From: a virus
IMG/VR virus record: IMGVR_UViG_3300037088_000515
Span: 1 to 44,097 of that record
DNA: 44,097 nt
Reading direction: 5' to 3' (one strand)
The position numbers were made by a program, and so were the translations under genes. Below are positions 1 to 7,600 of the stretch, piece by piece. The notes under the pieces were generated by a model, which saw nothing but the letters and a program-made list of their open reading frames with translations, was not told the DNA's origin and made no database searches. Position 1 is the first letter of the stretch, and every line of letters starts with the position of its first letter.

Positions 1-1380
1 ATCCTCAATATCAATCGATGATTTCCTAGTCAACTCAATGTTGAGTTCCTCAGGAGTCTCTTTTTCATTGTATTCGATTGGGCTGTCTTCTCCGGTATTG
101 AGGAGGTCAAATTCAAACAAAACCTGCTTCCCATCCTTCACACCCTCGTGAGAGATGTGCTTGGAGGAGGCTCGATTCATCCCAGGGAAGCTCAGAAGAG
201 TCCCACCAGTCAAGCCACAGTGCATTCCATTCCGGTAAGAACAAGAAGCACACTTACTTTCACCAACAATAGCATTACCGGTCGCCAACTTATTCTTCAA
301 CAGGCTGCAATCCAAGGCAGCCAAAACAATCTTAGCCTTGCTCTGACGAAGTCCTGCGATATAACGTTTAATGGCACTTATAGCCGAAACCTTACCATAC
401 TGGGCCGCAGCGGTCTTGTAGACCTCTTTAATAGGAATGCCGGTCTGAACCATCTTGCCAATCTCTTCGACGCTGGCTTCCTTATGAACTAGAGCTTGTT
501 TATCACCAGCGGTGCGGATAGTATATTTCTCGGTATTTCGGTTGTAGGGCAGAGCCTGTGTCGTCTTTTCTCCACCATTGCGTAATTGAGTCAAAGCGGC
601 CTTTAACGTGGTGGTAACCTTGATACCTTTTTGATCCAACGCAGCGAGAACCACAGTCTTCAATTCGCTGGCTGAGGCAACGATGGGACGATTATAAAGG
701 TTACAACTACCACAATTATGATACTGGCAGCCCTCACAAGCTGCAATCTTTTTTACTGACAGAGCATGAAGATGCCCTTCCTTCTTAATTTTATCGAAGG
801 AGGCGGTGCATTTGTTCATAAAAAAGTTGGGTTCAATATAGGCAGAGCCCAACATTTCAAATTTATTTGGTTCCCAATAATCAGCATCTACATTTTCAGC
901 CATAGCTGCTGTTTCAGCCGTATTGGACTGAGAGGCTGGGACTTTAAGCGCATCACGCTGCACCCGCACTTCCCCGGCCAACTTCTTAACGTAACTGGCA
1001 ACCCGATTGGGACTATGCCCTAGACTCAGAAGAAATTTGACTCGATTTTCAATCTCCGCATCCGTTACGGCATCCATTTCGTTATGCTGGTCTACCGCTT
1101 CTAGAGTCCTAAATGCATCAGCCAGTGCAGAATCACCCGTAGTCGCATCTCTGATGGGTTTGGGCTCAAAGGCTCCAGCCGCAGTATGGGCTCCGCCAGG
1201 GATCAGGGTATGTTGGGACGATCCACCAAGCTCATTCAAAAAAGCCTTATCAATCTGAGAGGCCTCATTGGCAGCAAACTGCTCCTTCATGCCAACTGGC
1301 TTTTTCAGACCAATATTACCATAATCTGGCTCCACACCTTGCAGGAATGAATCAATAAGAGAAAATTGGTTGTCAGTCAT
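1..1380 (-). CDS. Unrecognised Cys-cluster phage protein, C-terminus cut by window edge
   Basis: A minus-strand frame starting at ATG 1380 (MTDNQFSLIDSFLQG...) stays open for all 460 codons to the left edge, so the stop lies outside the window. I checked every codon by eye. Two cysteine clusters are visible: CEGCQYHNCGSC near residue 212 and KCASCSYRNGMHC near residue 387. Their spacing suits zinc binding. Between them are Lys/Ala-rich helical stretches, including a YKTAAAKYG segment. I do not recognise the family. It is the last gene seen in the leftward structural transcription unit, 14 bp after the preceding small gene, so it is probably co-transcribed. A virion or packaging role is possible but only from context. 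Confidence 0.8.
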   Translation of the reverse strand, partial: MTDNQFSLIDSFLQGVEPDYGNIGLKKPVGMKEQFAANEASQIDKAFLNELGGSSQHTLIPGGAHTAAGAFEPKPIRDATTGDSALADAFRTLEAVDQHNEMDAVTDAEIENRVKFLLSLGHSPNRVASYVKKLAGEVRVQRDALKVPASQSNTAETAAMAENVDADYWEPNKFEMLGSAYIEPNFFMNKCTASFDKIKKEGHLHALSVKKIAACEGCQYHNCGSCNLYNRPIVASASELKTVVLAALDQKGIKVTTTLKAALTQLRNGGEKTTQALPYNRNTEKYTIRTAGDKQALVHKEASVEEIGKMVQTGIPIKEVYKTAAAQYGKVSAISAIKRYIAGLRQSKAKIVLAALDCSLLKNKLATGNAIVGESKCASCSYRNGMHCGLTGGTLLSFPGMNRASSKHISHEGVKDGKQVLFEFDLLNTGEDSPIEYNEKETPEELNIELTRKSSIDIED

Positions 1381-1394
1381 TAGGGTTACCCTTT

Positions 1395-1688
1395 TTAAAA
1401 ATCGAGTTGAGCAAGAATGTCCTTCAGATACCCATCCGGGTCTTCGGAACTGGCGGCACCCATCTTTTCATTGAAGTCCACCTCTATGGAAGAGACACGT
1501 TTCACTTTATCTCCTTCCACTTTCCACAAATCCTTACTGCTGGGACATTCAAAAAAGTTCCCAGCGACCCTGATGAGGCCCATTGATGCAGCCTTCTTTA
1601 AGCCCTTATCCGATACCTGTTTAGATGATGGAATCGACTGAGGTTTACCAGATAAATAATGAACTGACTGGTTTATGTTGGCCCGCAT
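1395..1688 (-). CDS. Small hypothetical phage protein (97 aa)
   Basis: I do not recognise this protein. I start it at ATG 1688 (MRANINQSVHYL) because GGAG lies 10 bases upstream. The ATG seven codons earlier at 1709 has no visible Shine-Dalgarno. The middle, around IRVAGNFFECPSSKDLWKV, looks like a small folded core with alternating hydrophobics, and the C-terminus is acidic. It sits between a HTH-like protein and a cysteine-cluster protein in the same leftward unit, with short gaps. No function can be assigned. Confidence 0.7.
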   Translation of the reverse strand: MRANINQSVHYLSGKPQSIPSSKQVSDKGLKKAASMGLIRVAGNFFECPSSKDLWKVEGDKVKRVSSIEVDFNEKMGAASSEDPDGYLKDILAQLDF

Positions 1689-1742
1689 AGGTGTATTACT
1701 CCACGTCATTAATGTAACGAGTAGTCACTTTTAGCGTCAGCC

Positions 1743-2492
1743 TTAATTGTTCGCACGAGATAAGAGGAAGTTGTCAAACTCCGGGGCCGCTACGTCAACT
1801 TCAAATTTGCCCAACATTTCCGGGTCTCTTCGATAGATGGGACATATCTTGGCACGTTCCCGTTGACTTAGACCACGTCCTTGCGCGGAAGCCTTGTCAA
1901 TCAAACCGAATACGTATGCTCCAAGAGCCAATGTGGGGGATTTCTTGGAGGCTAGGAGCGTCTTAGAGAGAAGGGAGAGGGCTCGTCTCACATCTGGTCG
2001 CTTCACTCCATAAGTCAGTGCAACGGTCTTAAAAGAACGAGTCTTAGCATAGAGGTCAATGATATCCGAATAAAGGATTGGGGCCACAGAGTCTCCTGGG
2101 TAGAAGTTAATCATATCAATGGTCTCTAACGTTTGATTTATCTTCTCTTTGGAAGGAATCCCCATAAGAATATAAGTGCCAAGTCGCTTCATGGCTAATC
2201 GCAGTTTGAAACTACAAATAGTCTGTGTTGACCCATGTAGTCTGGCTATTGACCATTGAGTTTTACTCAAGAGATAGTAGGATAGGAGCAGTTCTTGATC
2301 CTCATAACTGAGAAACTTCAAATACTCCATAAACTTCCCAAAATTGTCCTGAATGTATGATATGGTGCTTTGGGATACCATATCTGCTTGAGTTTCTAAT
2401 GATAAGGTGTGGTCCCCTTGGTAATCATCGGGATCTAACAACATCGCTCTTGATGCTACTATCGACTCGAAATAAGGTGAGTTTTCGGCCAA
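1743..2492 (-). CDS. Putative DNA-binding protein with two HTH-like segments
   Basis: The start is TTG 2492, chosen because AAAGGA lies about 8 bases upstream and the first ATG is 16 codons in. Two segments look like helix-turn-helix: residues about 61-108 (LSYEDQELLLSYYLLSKTQW, then a SIARLHGSTQ turn) and about 143-180 (TVALTYGVKRPDVRRAL). The first resembles sigma-70 region 4-type helices, and the pair could suggest a phage sigma-like regulator. A terminase-small-subunit-like role is the main alternative. It is the first gene after an intrinsic terminator and a 197-bp leader with a hairpin by the ribosome site, so it may be expressed separately from the genes before it. Confidence 0.65.
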   Translation of the reverse strand: MAENSPYFESIVASRAMLLDPDDYQGDHTLSLETQADMVSQSTISYIQDNFGKFMEYLKFLSYEDQELLLSYYLLSKTQWSIARLHGSTQTICSFKLRLAMKRLGTYILMGIPSKEKINQTLETIDMINFYPGDSVAPILYSDIIDLYAKTRSFKTVALTYGVKRPDVRRALSLLSKTLLASKKSPTLALGAYVFGLIDKASAQGRGLSQRERAKICPIYRRDPEMLGKFEVDVAAPEFDNFLLSRANN

Positions 2493-2507
2493 AGGTCCAA
2501 TCCTTTC

Positions 2508-2524
2508 AACACTTAGAAAGTGTT
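2508..2524 (-). promoter_or_regulatory. Leader hairpin beside the ribosome site of the HTH-like gene
   Basis: AACACTT and AAGTGTT form a perfect 7-bp stem with a 3-base loop. It lies directly upstream of the AAAGGA used by the TTG start at 2492, so it could expose or mask that site. This is seen in the sequence; the regulatory role is inference. Confidence 0.35.
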
Positions 2525-2629
2525 AGGTGAGTTTTTTAAATCTATTTTACGTCTGATTTCCCAACCTTTATATTTTCTTTTGGGTGGCAACTGCTCTTTT
2601 TACGTGTCTTTACAGTATAATACTCTAAA

Positions 2630-2673
2630 ATTAAAATGCGTGAAGGCATTTTTTACCTATCACGCATTTTAAT
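2630..2673 (-). terminator. Intrinsic terminator after the 163-aa acidic protein
   Basis: A 14-bp inverted repeat (2630-2643 with 2660-2673, core AAAATGCGTGA/TCACGCATTTT) lies 17 bp past the stop at 2690. On the minus-strand transcript the stem is AU-rich at its base and is followed by a short U tract (TTTTAG). It separates the genes above 2690 from the HTH-like gene and its downstream neighbours. Confidence 0.6.
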
Positions 2674-2689
2674 CGCATTTTTTTGATAC

Positions 2690-3181
2690 TTACCTCATGC
2701 AATTTTCAGATTCGACATCCTTGCTCTCAAACAGCTTTTCGGCAGTATCTGGGTCAGCGGTGCCTTCGAACTCCACCACTTCACCATTATCAACTGGCTC
2801 TTCAGAAACTTCCCCAAGGGTAAATCCTAGATTGCTAGAGAGATTCTCGATTGCAAGGGCGACCTCATCAACCGCATTATAGATCTCATTGAGGGCTTCC
2901 TCGACTCGTTCGGGATTCTCATTTGCCAACTTTTTTAGCATGGTAGCAAACTTCTTACGGGCGGCGACTTTCTCACGAAGAGAGGCTTCTTTTGGAGTGG
3001 GAGACAGGTCCAAATTTTCAATCAATGCCTCGGAGGCCTCAGCCATACTGGAGAATGCCTCTGACAACTCACAGAGTGCATCCGATAAGGCGGATGGATC
3101 CTCATTGGCAATTTGCTTGAACTGAGCAAATTTAATAGGCTGCTCAGCAACGGGGGTGGTTATTTCTCTTTTCTCACGCAT
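2690..3181 (-). CDS. Acidic helical phage protein, unknown function (163 aa)
   Basis: ATG 3181 has a strong GGAGGA site. The protein is almost wholly helical in appearance, with two similar heptad-rich halves: residues about 30-60 (LCELSEAFSSMAEASEALIE) and about 85-118 (VEEALNEIYNAVDEVALAIE). It ends in an acidic tail. The halves share an N-E-x-P plus helix pattern (NEDPSALSDAL, NENPERVEEAL), which suggests an internal duplication. No enzyme motif is visible. It is the last gene before an intrinsic terminator. A structural or assembly-factor role is possible from position only. Confidence 0.75.
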   Translation of the reverse strand: MREKREITTPVAEQPIKFAQFKQIANEDPSALSDALCELSEAFSSMAEASEALIENLDLSPTPKEASLREKVAARKKFATMLKKLANENPERVEEALNEIYNAVDEVALAIENLSSNLGFTLGEVSEEPVDNGEVVEFEGTADPDTAEKLFESKDVESENCMR

Positions 3182-3198
3182 GAGGATTCCTCCAAAAG

Positions 3199-4104
3199 TT
3201 AGGGATTTACGGGTGTTAATTCTGGTTCGGCGAGGGCTCGTTCGGCATCATGCTTTTCCCCCTCAATTTTAGTTCTGATACGCTTAGCCAAGTTGAAGCC
3301 CTTTCCTTCTGGCGAACCAGAGAAGAGGCGCAAGTATTTGGGTAGTTCGTGATAGAGAAGCTGAGCGGCCCAGGCCTTGCTTTTTCCAGATCGTGCTGCA
3401 AACTCGTTCAATAGTTCACCTTGACCGCCATCAAAAACAACAATCAGATCAAACAGTTGAAGAAGGAGCTTAGCGGTGGCTGGACGATGAGCGAGCTTAT
3501 TCATGCACCAATCATTGAATGCATGACGAAGCTTGCGAAGTTCTGTGTTCTGGACCAACTCCTCCTCTTCCTTATCCACAACCCCATGTTGAATTTTGTT
3601 CAAAATGCTAGGCACATTGGGATCTTCTGTTGTCAAGCCCATCACAACCTCTTGATTCGGGTAGGTCTTCATCAGATACTTGATCGCGTCCCCCATCATA
3701 AAGATGAAACACGTCTTCAAATATGAGGAAACTTGCTCGGCAAGAGGACGTTCTCGAATTTTCTCAGAGAGCTTTGATGGGTCAAAAAGTCGTAGGATGT
3801 CTGAGTCTTCTTCAAACAAGTGATGGATCAAGACTTCATGAATCGCTTCATCACGCATCTCCTCGTTGTTAGGAGCGACCTTGGTGCGATAAACAGCACT
3901 CAGCCACTTGGCCCAATCCATTTTAGGATCGTCAGGAAGGTCGTGTGCGACGAGGGCCGCATGGACGTAGGCGTTGAAATCAGGATTGAAGCTCATAATT
4001 CTCATCAGTTGGGCAAACACGGAACGATCAAGGGCGGATGTTTTTATCCGTCCTTGTTCTTGTGTTCCCAAACCTAAGAGAATCAGGTTAGCTTCAAGCT
4101 TCAT
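3199..4104 (-). CDS. Hypothetical helical protein with C-terminal HTH-like segment (301 aa)
   Basis: The start at ATG 4104 has GGAGCCCCT upstream, the same spacing style as the next gene upstream. The protein appears alpha-helical throughout and has no membrane segment. Residues about 230-262 (LLNEFAARSGKSKAWAAQLL...) have the pattern of a helix-turn-helix, so nucleic-acid binding is possible. It sits between a 67-aa acidic protein and the 163-aa acidic protein with 13-17 bp gaps, so the three are probably co-translated as an operon. I cannot name a family. Confidence 0.75.
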   Translation of the reverse strand: MKLEANLILLGLGTQEQGRIKTSALDRSVFAQLMRIMSFNPDFNAYVHAALVAHDLPDDPKMDWAKWLSAVYRTKVAPNNEEMRDEAIHEVLIHHLFEEDSDILRLFDPSKLSEKIRERPLAEQVSSYLKTCFIFMMGDAIKYLMKTYPNQEVVMGLTTEDPNVPSILNKIQHGVVDKEEEELVQNTELRKLRHAFNDWCMNKLAHRPATAKLLLQLFDLIVVFDGGQGELLNEFAARSGKSKAWAAQLLYHELPKYLRLFSGSPEGKGFNLAKRIRTKIEGEKHDAERALAEPELTPVNP

Positions 4105-4117
4105 CAGGGGCTCCGAT

Positions 4118-4321
4118 TTAGTCTAGAATCGGATCGTTTGGCTTCCAGGCATCGTTCTTGTCATCAGAAAGAACGGTTTCGAGAGTATCGACATAATCCT
4201 TATGATCGTCAAAGCACTGAAGCTTCTCTCCGGCAGCGACTTTAGAACCAGTCTTGGAGAGTTCCTCGGCGAATAGATTATTCATCGCCTCGTTATCATT
4301 GGCGGCAATTTTTGTAGTCAT
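4118..4321 (-). CDS. Small acidic protein (67 aa)
   Basis: ATG 4321 follows AGGAGCCCCT. The protein is acidic and polar, opens with MTTKIAANDNEAMNN, and ends in a proline/aspartate-rich tail. No motif is recognised. Its position 13 bp before the 301-aa gene suggests co-expression. Confidence 0.65.
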   Translation of the reverse strand: MTTKIAANDNEAMNNLFAEELSKTGSKVAAGEKLQCFDDHKDYVDTLETVLSDDKNDAWKPNDPILD

Positions 4322-4345
4322 AGGGGCTCCTAGTAAAAGTCTACA

Positions 4346-4360
4346 TCCTAAGAATTAGGA
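4346..4360. other. Short perfect hairpin between genes
   Basis: TCCTAA and TTAGGA form a 6-bp stem with a 3-base loop in the 64-bp gap between the EIQSD-motif gene and the 67-aa gene. On the minus-strand transcript TTTT follows eight bases later. It could be a weak terminator or an RNA-processing site; the stem is short. Confidence 0.35.
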
Positions 4361-4385
4361 AGTCCATTTGTGACTCTGACTTACC

Positions 4386-5369
4386 CTATCGGGCTGTTAG
4401 GTAGGACCGGAGTGAGGCTTTGCGAACCCAAAATACCCCGGAGATGCCCTCGGTGTTGATTTGTTCTTTTTTGAATCCAAAGGATTTGGCCAAGTTGTCG
4501 TAGTACATCTTAACCTTGGCTGGACTGACAGAGGGGTCACGTGCGACCATGCTTTCAATGCTGTTTACTGCCACATATTTAATGCTGTGAGATCTGGCAA
4601 TCTCCAGAATAGTGGCGAGTGCATACTCAGTCCAATCTTCAAATAATTTAGTAAGCTTGCTCTTAATTTCTTCTAGACTCTCAATTGTGTAACCGGCATA
4701 GGCTAGTTGCTGCTTTGAACTACTAAACCGCTGACTCGCCCCAGGAATCTGGTCCACTTGTGCCCTCACACCCTCATTCTGCTCGTTATACCACTCTTCA
4801 AAACTATTGCAACGGCAGAATGCCTGCGCCTGAGTCACCCCATTAACCAGATCTGACTGAATCTCATCAACAAACAAATAATCTTCATTTACAAAGTCTA
4901 CTCTGAGCCAACCGACCGTATTTCTTCCCGCTGGATGACCTGATAGCCCGCTAGCTTGTCCAATCATGTTGACAATCTGTGACAGGGAAGAATCCTCGGC
5001 TAAAATCTTATCCGCTTCAGCCCCACGATTAAGTTGTATGACCAATTGCTCCACATCTCGATAGGAATGCTCTGACTCATGATACTTATCATATGATACG
5101 CCGTAATTATTGCGGCGTAAATCTGCTTGCTGAGAAACCCATTTTTTCAAATGCTCTCTGGTTATAGTTGGTTGGTTATGACGAATCTCTGTGAACAACT
5201 GAGGATACTGTCTCACAGCTTGTTGAAATTTTTGCTGAAACTCTTTCCAACTTAAGGCTTGGATATTCTCATCCACCATAGTTTGATAGGTGCGGCGAAC
5301 CGCATCAAACTCCTTGGATACGGGCTGCTTAGGAAGTTTACTGGTGTCTGGAATCGCTGCCTGCTTCAT
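4386..5369 (-). CDS. Phage protein with EIQSD motif and C-terminal GNAT-like segment
   Basis: I start at ATG 5369, in a TGATG overlap with the previous gene, with GGGAG seven bases upstream. The diagnostic stretch is VGWLRVDFVNEDYLFVDEIQSD at residues about 153-174, which I give here as VGWLRVDF plus LFVDEIQSD. Similar 'EIQSD(W)' stretches occur in large polyvalent phage and MuF-linked proteins of unknown activity. The C-terminal 70 residues (SIKYVAVNS..., then KMYYDNLAKSFGFKK) have the look of the end of a GNAT acetyltransferase fold. So a transferase-like domain is plausible, but no catalytic set can be proven by eye. It is translationally coupled to the SWIM-domain gene. Confidence 0.6.
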   Translation of the reverse strand: MKQAAIPDTSKLPKQPVSKEFDAVRRTYQTMVDENIQALSWKEFQQKFQQAVRQYPQLFTEIRHNQPTITREHLKKWVSQQADLRRNNYGVSYDKYHESEHSYRDVEQLVIQLNRGAEADKILAEDSSLSQIVNMIGQASGLSGHPAGRNTVGWLRVDFVNEDYLFVDEIQSDLVNGVTQAQAFCRCNSFEEWYNEQNEGVRAQVDQIPGASQRFSSSKQQLAYAGYTIESLEEIKSKLTKLFEDWTEYALATILEIARSHSIKYVAVNSIESMVARDPSVSPAKVKMYYDNLAKSFGFKKEQINTEGISGVFWVRKASLRSYLTAR

Positions 5370-6295
5370 CAAATAACTCCCTTTCGTGTGCGAACTTTCT
5401 GACCGGGCTGAAGACCAAAATCTGTTCCACTTCGATCTGGTTTCTTGGTTATTACCGGTTTAGTGGGATTCTGCATTTCTTCCACCGTCTCAGTCTCTTC
5501 AATTGGCTTGAGAATCAGATCCATGAGACGATCTTCCTCTTTCTGAAGAAGGTCACGTCGGCGGTTAACTTCCTCCTGGCTGGGGCCTTGAAGCTGTAAC
5601 AGAGGTTTAGCGGGAGGACTTGGCCGATCCTTGAGCTTCTTCTCCTCTTGAACCAGCTTCTTCCCCTCATCCCTAATCTTGTCCTCTTGCTGCTTGATTT
5701 CCTGTTCTTTTACTTCTACAGTTATTGGAGCCTCTGTATCTTCCTCTTCCAAGGCCTTATTTTCTCTAACTGTTATATTACGAACAACATTCTTCACCAC
5801 TTTGCTGATGGAGGGAATGATACGATCCACCACCACTTTGACGTGCTTACAAATCAGGTAGCCGTTCCGTTTATCAAGCTGTTGCGTAGGGGCCTGAAGC
5901 AAGGGCCTTGCCTGCCCCTCCAAGCTGTCCTTCTCGTGAAGGTGCCACTGAGCACCCCAATAAAGGAATGCAGGGCACGTACAGGAACACTTGACCTGAA
6001 GATTGTTCAGGGTGGTCTCCTTGGTGACCTGGGAGATGTCAAATTTCACTCGGACTTCATGACCGGCTGGATCAGAGTCCTCTTTTTGACATTTTACGTT
6101 ATATTGCATCGACAATTCCTTCGGATAAGATCTAATCAGCGTAGGAATACAGCCAGCAACATATTTCAAGCTAAACTGGTTTGTCAGAGTTGTAAGCTCC
6201 TTGATGTTCAGTGCTATTTTATAACGGGAAACAGCCAAATAGGAGAGGGGGATACTTACCCACACTCCATCTGGCTGTTTTGGATTCTCGGACAT
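5369..6295 (-). CDS. SWIM-type zinc-finger phage protein
   Basis: I choose ATG 6295 (MSENPKQPDGVW). A TTG two codons earlier has no room for a ribosome site. The core is CSCTCPAF near residue 106, followed about 46 residues later by CKH. This CxC...CxH pattern is the SWIM zinc finger, a nucleic-acid or protein binding module. The region before it (residues about 15-100) looks like a beta-rich domain. The C-terminal third is a Glu/Lys-rich coiled coil followed by a basic, proline-rich tail. The gene overlaps the EIQSD-motif gene by one base in TGATG. Such proteins occur in phage late regions, but the role is not known. Confidence 0.65.
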   Translation of the reverse strand: MSENPKQPDGVWVSIPLSYLAVSRYKIALNIKELTTLTNQFSLKYVAGCIPTLIRSYPKELSMQYNVKCQKEDSDPAGHEVRVKFDISQVTKETTLNNLQVKCSCTCPAFLYWGAQWHLHEKDSLEGQARPLLQAPTQQLDKRNGYLICKHVKVVVDRIIPSISKVVKNVVRNITVRENKALEEEDTEAPITVEVKEQEIKQQEDKIRDEGKKLVQEEKKLKDRPSPPAKPLLQLQGPSQEEVNRRRDLLQKEEDRLMDLILKPIEETETVEEMQNPTKPVITKKPDRSGTDFGLQPGQKVRTRKGVI

Positions 6296-6308
6296 TGGCA
6301 ACTCTCAT

Positions 6309-6319
6309 AAAAGAGGCCG
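6309..6319 (-). promoter_or_regulatory. Leader element CGGCCTCTTTT, copy 1
   Basis: On the minus strand CGGCCTCTTTTATGAGAG lies just before the ribosome site and ATG of the SWIM-domain gene. A near match precedes the gene at 31993, and a hairpin version precedes 10593. The CCTC/GAG parts can pair weakly. A regulatory role is inferred from the recurrence alone. Confidence 0.3.
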
Positions 6320-6324
6320 GTAGT

Positions 6325-6801
6325 CTAAGATTTTTTGGGTTTGCGTGATTTAGGAATCGGAGAAGCCTTGACCAATCGTTCGTCAGGGGTGACTTGAGGG
6401 ATGACTTGGGGGGTGACACCTGGATAAAGCGGAAGCATCGTGTCGGGAATGCCCTTCACTTCCATTATATCCAAAATCTTAGTTTCTCCCTCTGGAGTTA
6501 CCTTTACTTCCATTATAATTGATTTGCCTTCTTCAAATCCAAAATCTGTTCCGATAAGAACTTCAACCTGAGGAGGGGTCGGTAACGAATTGACCTCCGT
6601 AGGTTTCTTGATCCATCCCAACTTGATGAATTCCTGCAATCCGCTCTTGGAGAAATGCACCGTGCCCATCAGAGTCGCATTACGATAGATGGACATTTGA
6701 AAATTGGAATCATTATACAGGAGCAAATCCCCAGGCTTGGTGTATTGCCGCTGGTCTGGGAATTTGATATCTCGAACGGACTGATACTGATGGTGCATCA
6801 T
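6325..6801 (-). CDS. Hypothetical protein, paralogue of the next gene upstream (158 aa)
   Basis: The start is ATG 6801 (or the adjacent ATG 6798), overlapping the upstream stop in TAATG. Residues 8-65 match the N-terminal domain of the 6801-7478 protein: both run SVRDIKFP or FTRDVNFP, then a PGD turn, a Tyr-rich beta pair, and end in a GW motif (KLGWIKK, GHGWLEE). This suggests a small beta-barrel or SH3-like fold, which is inference. The C-terminal half is proline-rich and basic, ending RKPKKS. Function unknown. Confidence 0.65.
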   Translation of the reverse strand: MMHHQYQSVRDIKFPDQRQYTKPGDLLLYNDSNFQMSIYRNATLMGTVHFSKSGLQEFIKLGWIKKPTEVNSLPTPPQVEVLIGTDFGFEEGKSIIMEVKVTPEGETKILDIMEVKGIPDTMLPLYPGVTPQVIPQVTPDERLVKASPIPKSRKPKKS

Positions 6802-7478
6802 TAACCCTTGGTCCCTACGGTTTCACGGGGACGAGTGACCCGCTTAACTCTTGATAAAACTGAATTAATGGCCTCTGCTTCAGAAAGTTGCCCAGGACCG
6901 GCACCAGTCGAGGGGTCGCCCAACGCAGATTCAAGGACAGGGGAAGTTCTCTCAGAGACGGCAGGGGCCACCACTTTCCCAATTGGCTTGAGAGCAGGTT
7001 TCGGTGTTGACTTAGGGGTGGGGGCCGGAACGACTGGTTTTGTCGGATGAGGAATTGGCTTAGGAGCCTGGGGAGTGGGAACCGGCTTAGGGGTAGGGGT
7101 ATTGGGACGAACCACTGGTCTCAGGGCCGCAGCCTTCTGGATGGCCGTGTTGGCGGTTACCTGATCGATAGTAGCCTGGGCAGCAGCAATCTGAGCCTGA
7201 GCCTGGGCAATAACTTCATAGGGATCCGTGAGGGGCTCCTCTTCCTCTTCCTCTGTGCCAATCTCTTCAAGCCACCCATGCCCTATCATGGTACTGATAC
7301 CCAAGTCCGACAATATGATCTCTCGCTCCTGATATCCGTCCGAAAACTGATAGGTGGTGTGGGTAATCTGGGTGAGTGTATCTCCAGGCTGAGCCACAAA
7401 GCCAGTAGGGGTTTTCCCGTCTGGTCCCTTCTGGGGAAAGTTTACGTCTCGGGTGAATTTGTAGCATTTTAGATCCAT
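6801..7478 (-). CDS. Hypothetical protein with beta domain and long proline-rich linker (225 aa)
   Basis: ATG 7478 has GGAG five bases upstream. The N-terminal 75 residues are the domain shared with the following gene. Next come a run of six Glu, an Ala/Gln-rich helix (residues about 90-115), and about 60 residues of Pro-Thr-Lys repeats (KPVPTPQAPKPIPHPTKP). The proline-rich part would act as an extended tether. A short helix closes the protein (EAINSVLSRVKRVTRP). It follows the capsid gene and its terminator. A virion-associated tethering role is possible but not shown. Confidence 0.65.
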   Translation of the reverse strand: MDLKCYKFTRDVNFPQKGPDGKTPTGFVAQPGDTLTQITHTTYQFSDGYQEREIILSDLGISTMIGHGWLEEIGTEEEEEEPLTDPYEVIAQAQAQIAAAQATIDQVTANTAIQKAAALRPVVRPNTPTPKPVPTPQAPKPIPHPTKPVVPAPTPKSTPKPALKPIGKVVAPAVSERTSPVLESALGDPSTGAGPGQLSEAEAINSVLSRVKRVTRPRETVGTKG

Positions 7479-7544
7479 GTGTTCTCCATAGATGAATTCC
7501 TTCTACTGAATAGAGGGAGATACTAAACTAATACTCACTTTACA

Positions 7545-7572
7545 AAAAGAAAACCCCAATTTCTTGGGGCTT
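7545..7572 (-). terminator. Intrinsic terminator after the major capsid gene
   Basis: CCCCAA (7554-7559) and TTGGGG (7564-7569) form a GC-rich stem that closes a GAAA (GNRA-type) loop on the minus transcript. A TTTTCTTTTT tract follows directly. This is a clear rho-independent terminator, 30 bp beyond the capsid stop, and probably ends the highly expressed capsid message. Confidence 0.85.
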
Positions 7573-7600
7573 TCTCATTTTTACCAGACGAATCTGGATT

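Noticed and set aside
2601-2625. A TATAAT string on the plus strand (near 2615) as a promoter
   Set aside because: No -35 hexamer lies at proper spacing and no plus-strand gene follows. It lies next to an AT-rich terminator.
5648-6310. A 220-aa plus-strand open frame with long hydrophobic stretches that looks like a membrane protein
   Set aside because: It is antisense to the SWIM zinc-finger gene. The hydrophobic Leu/Phe runs are the complement of Glu/Lys-rich codons. The minus frame has domain motifs and a coupled neighbour.
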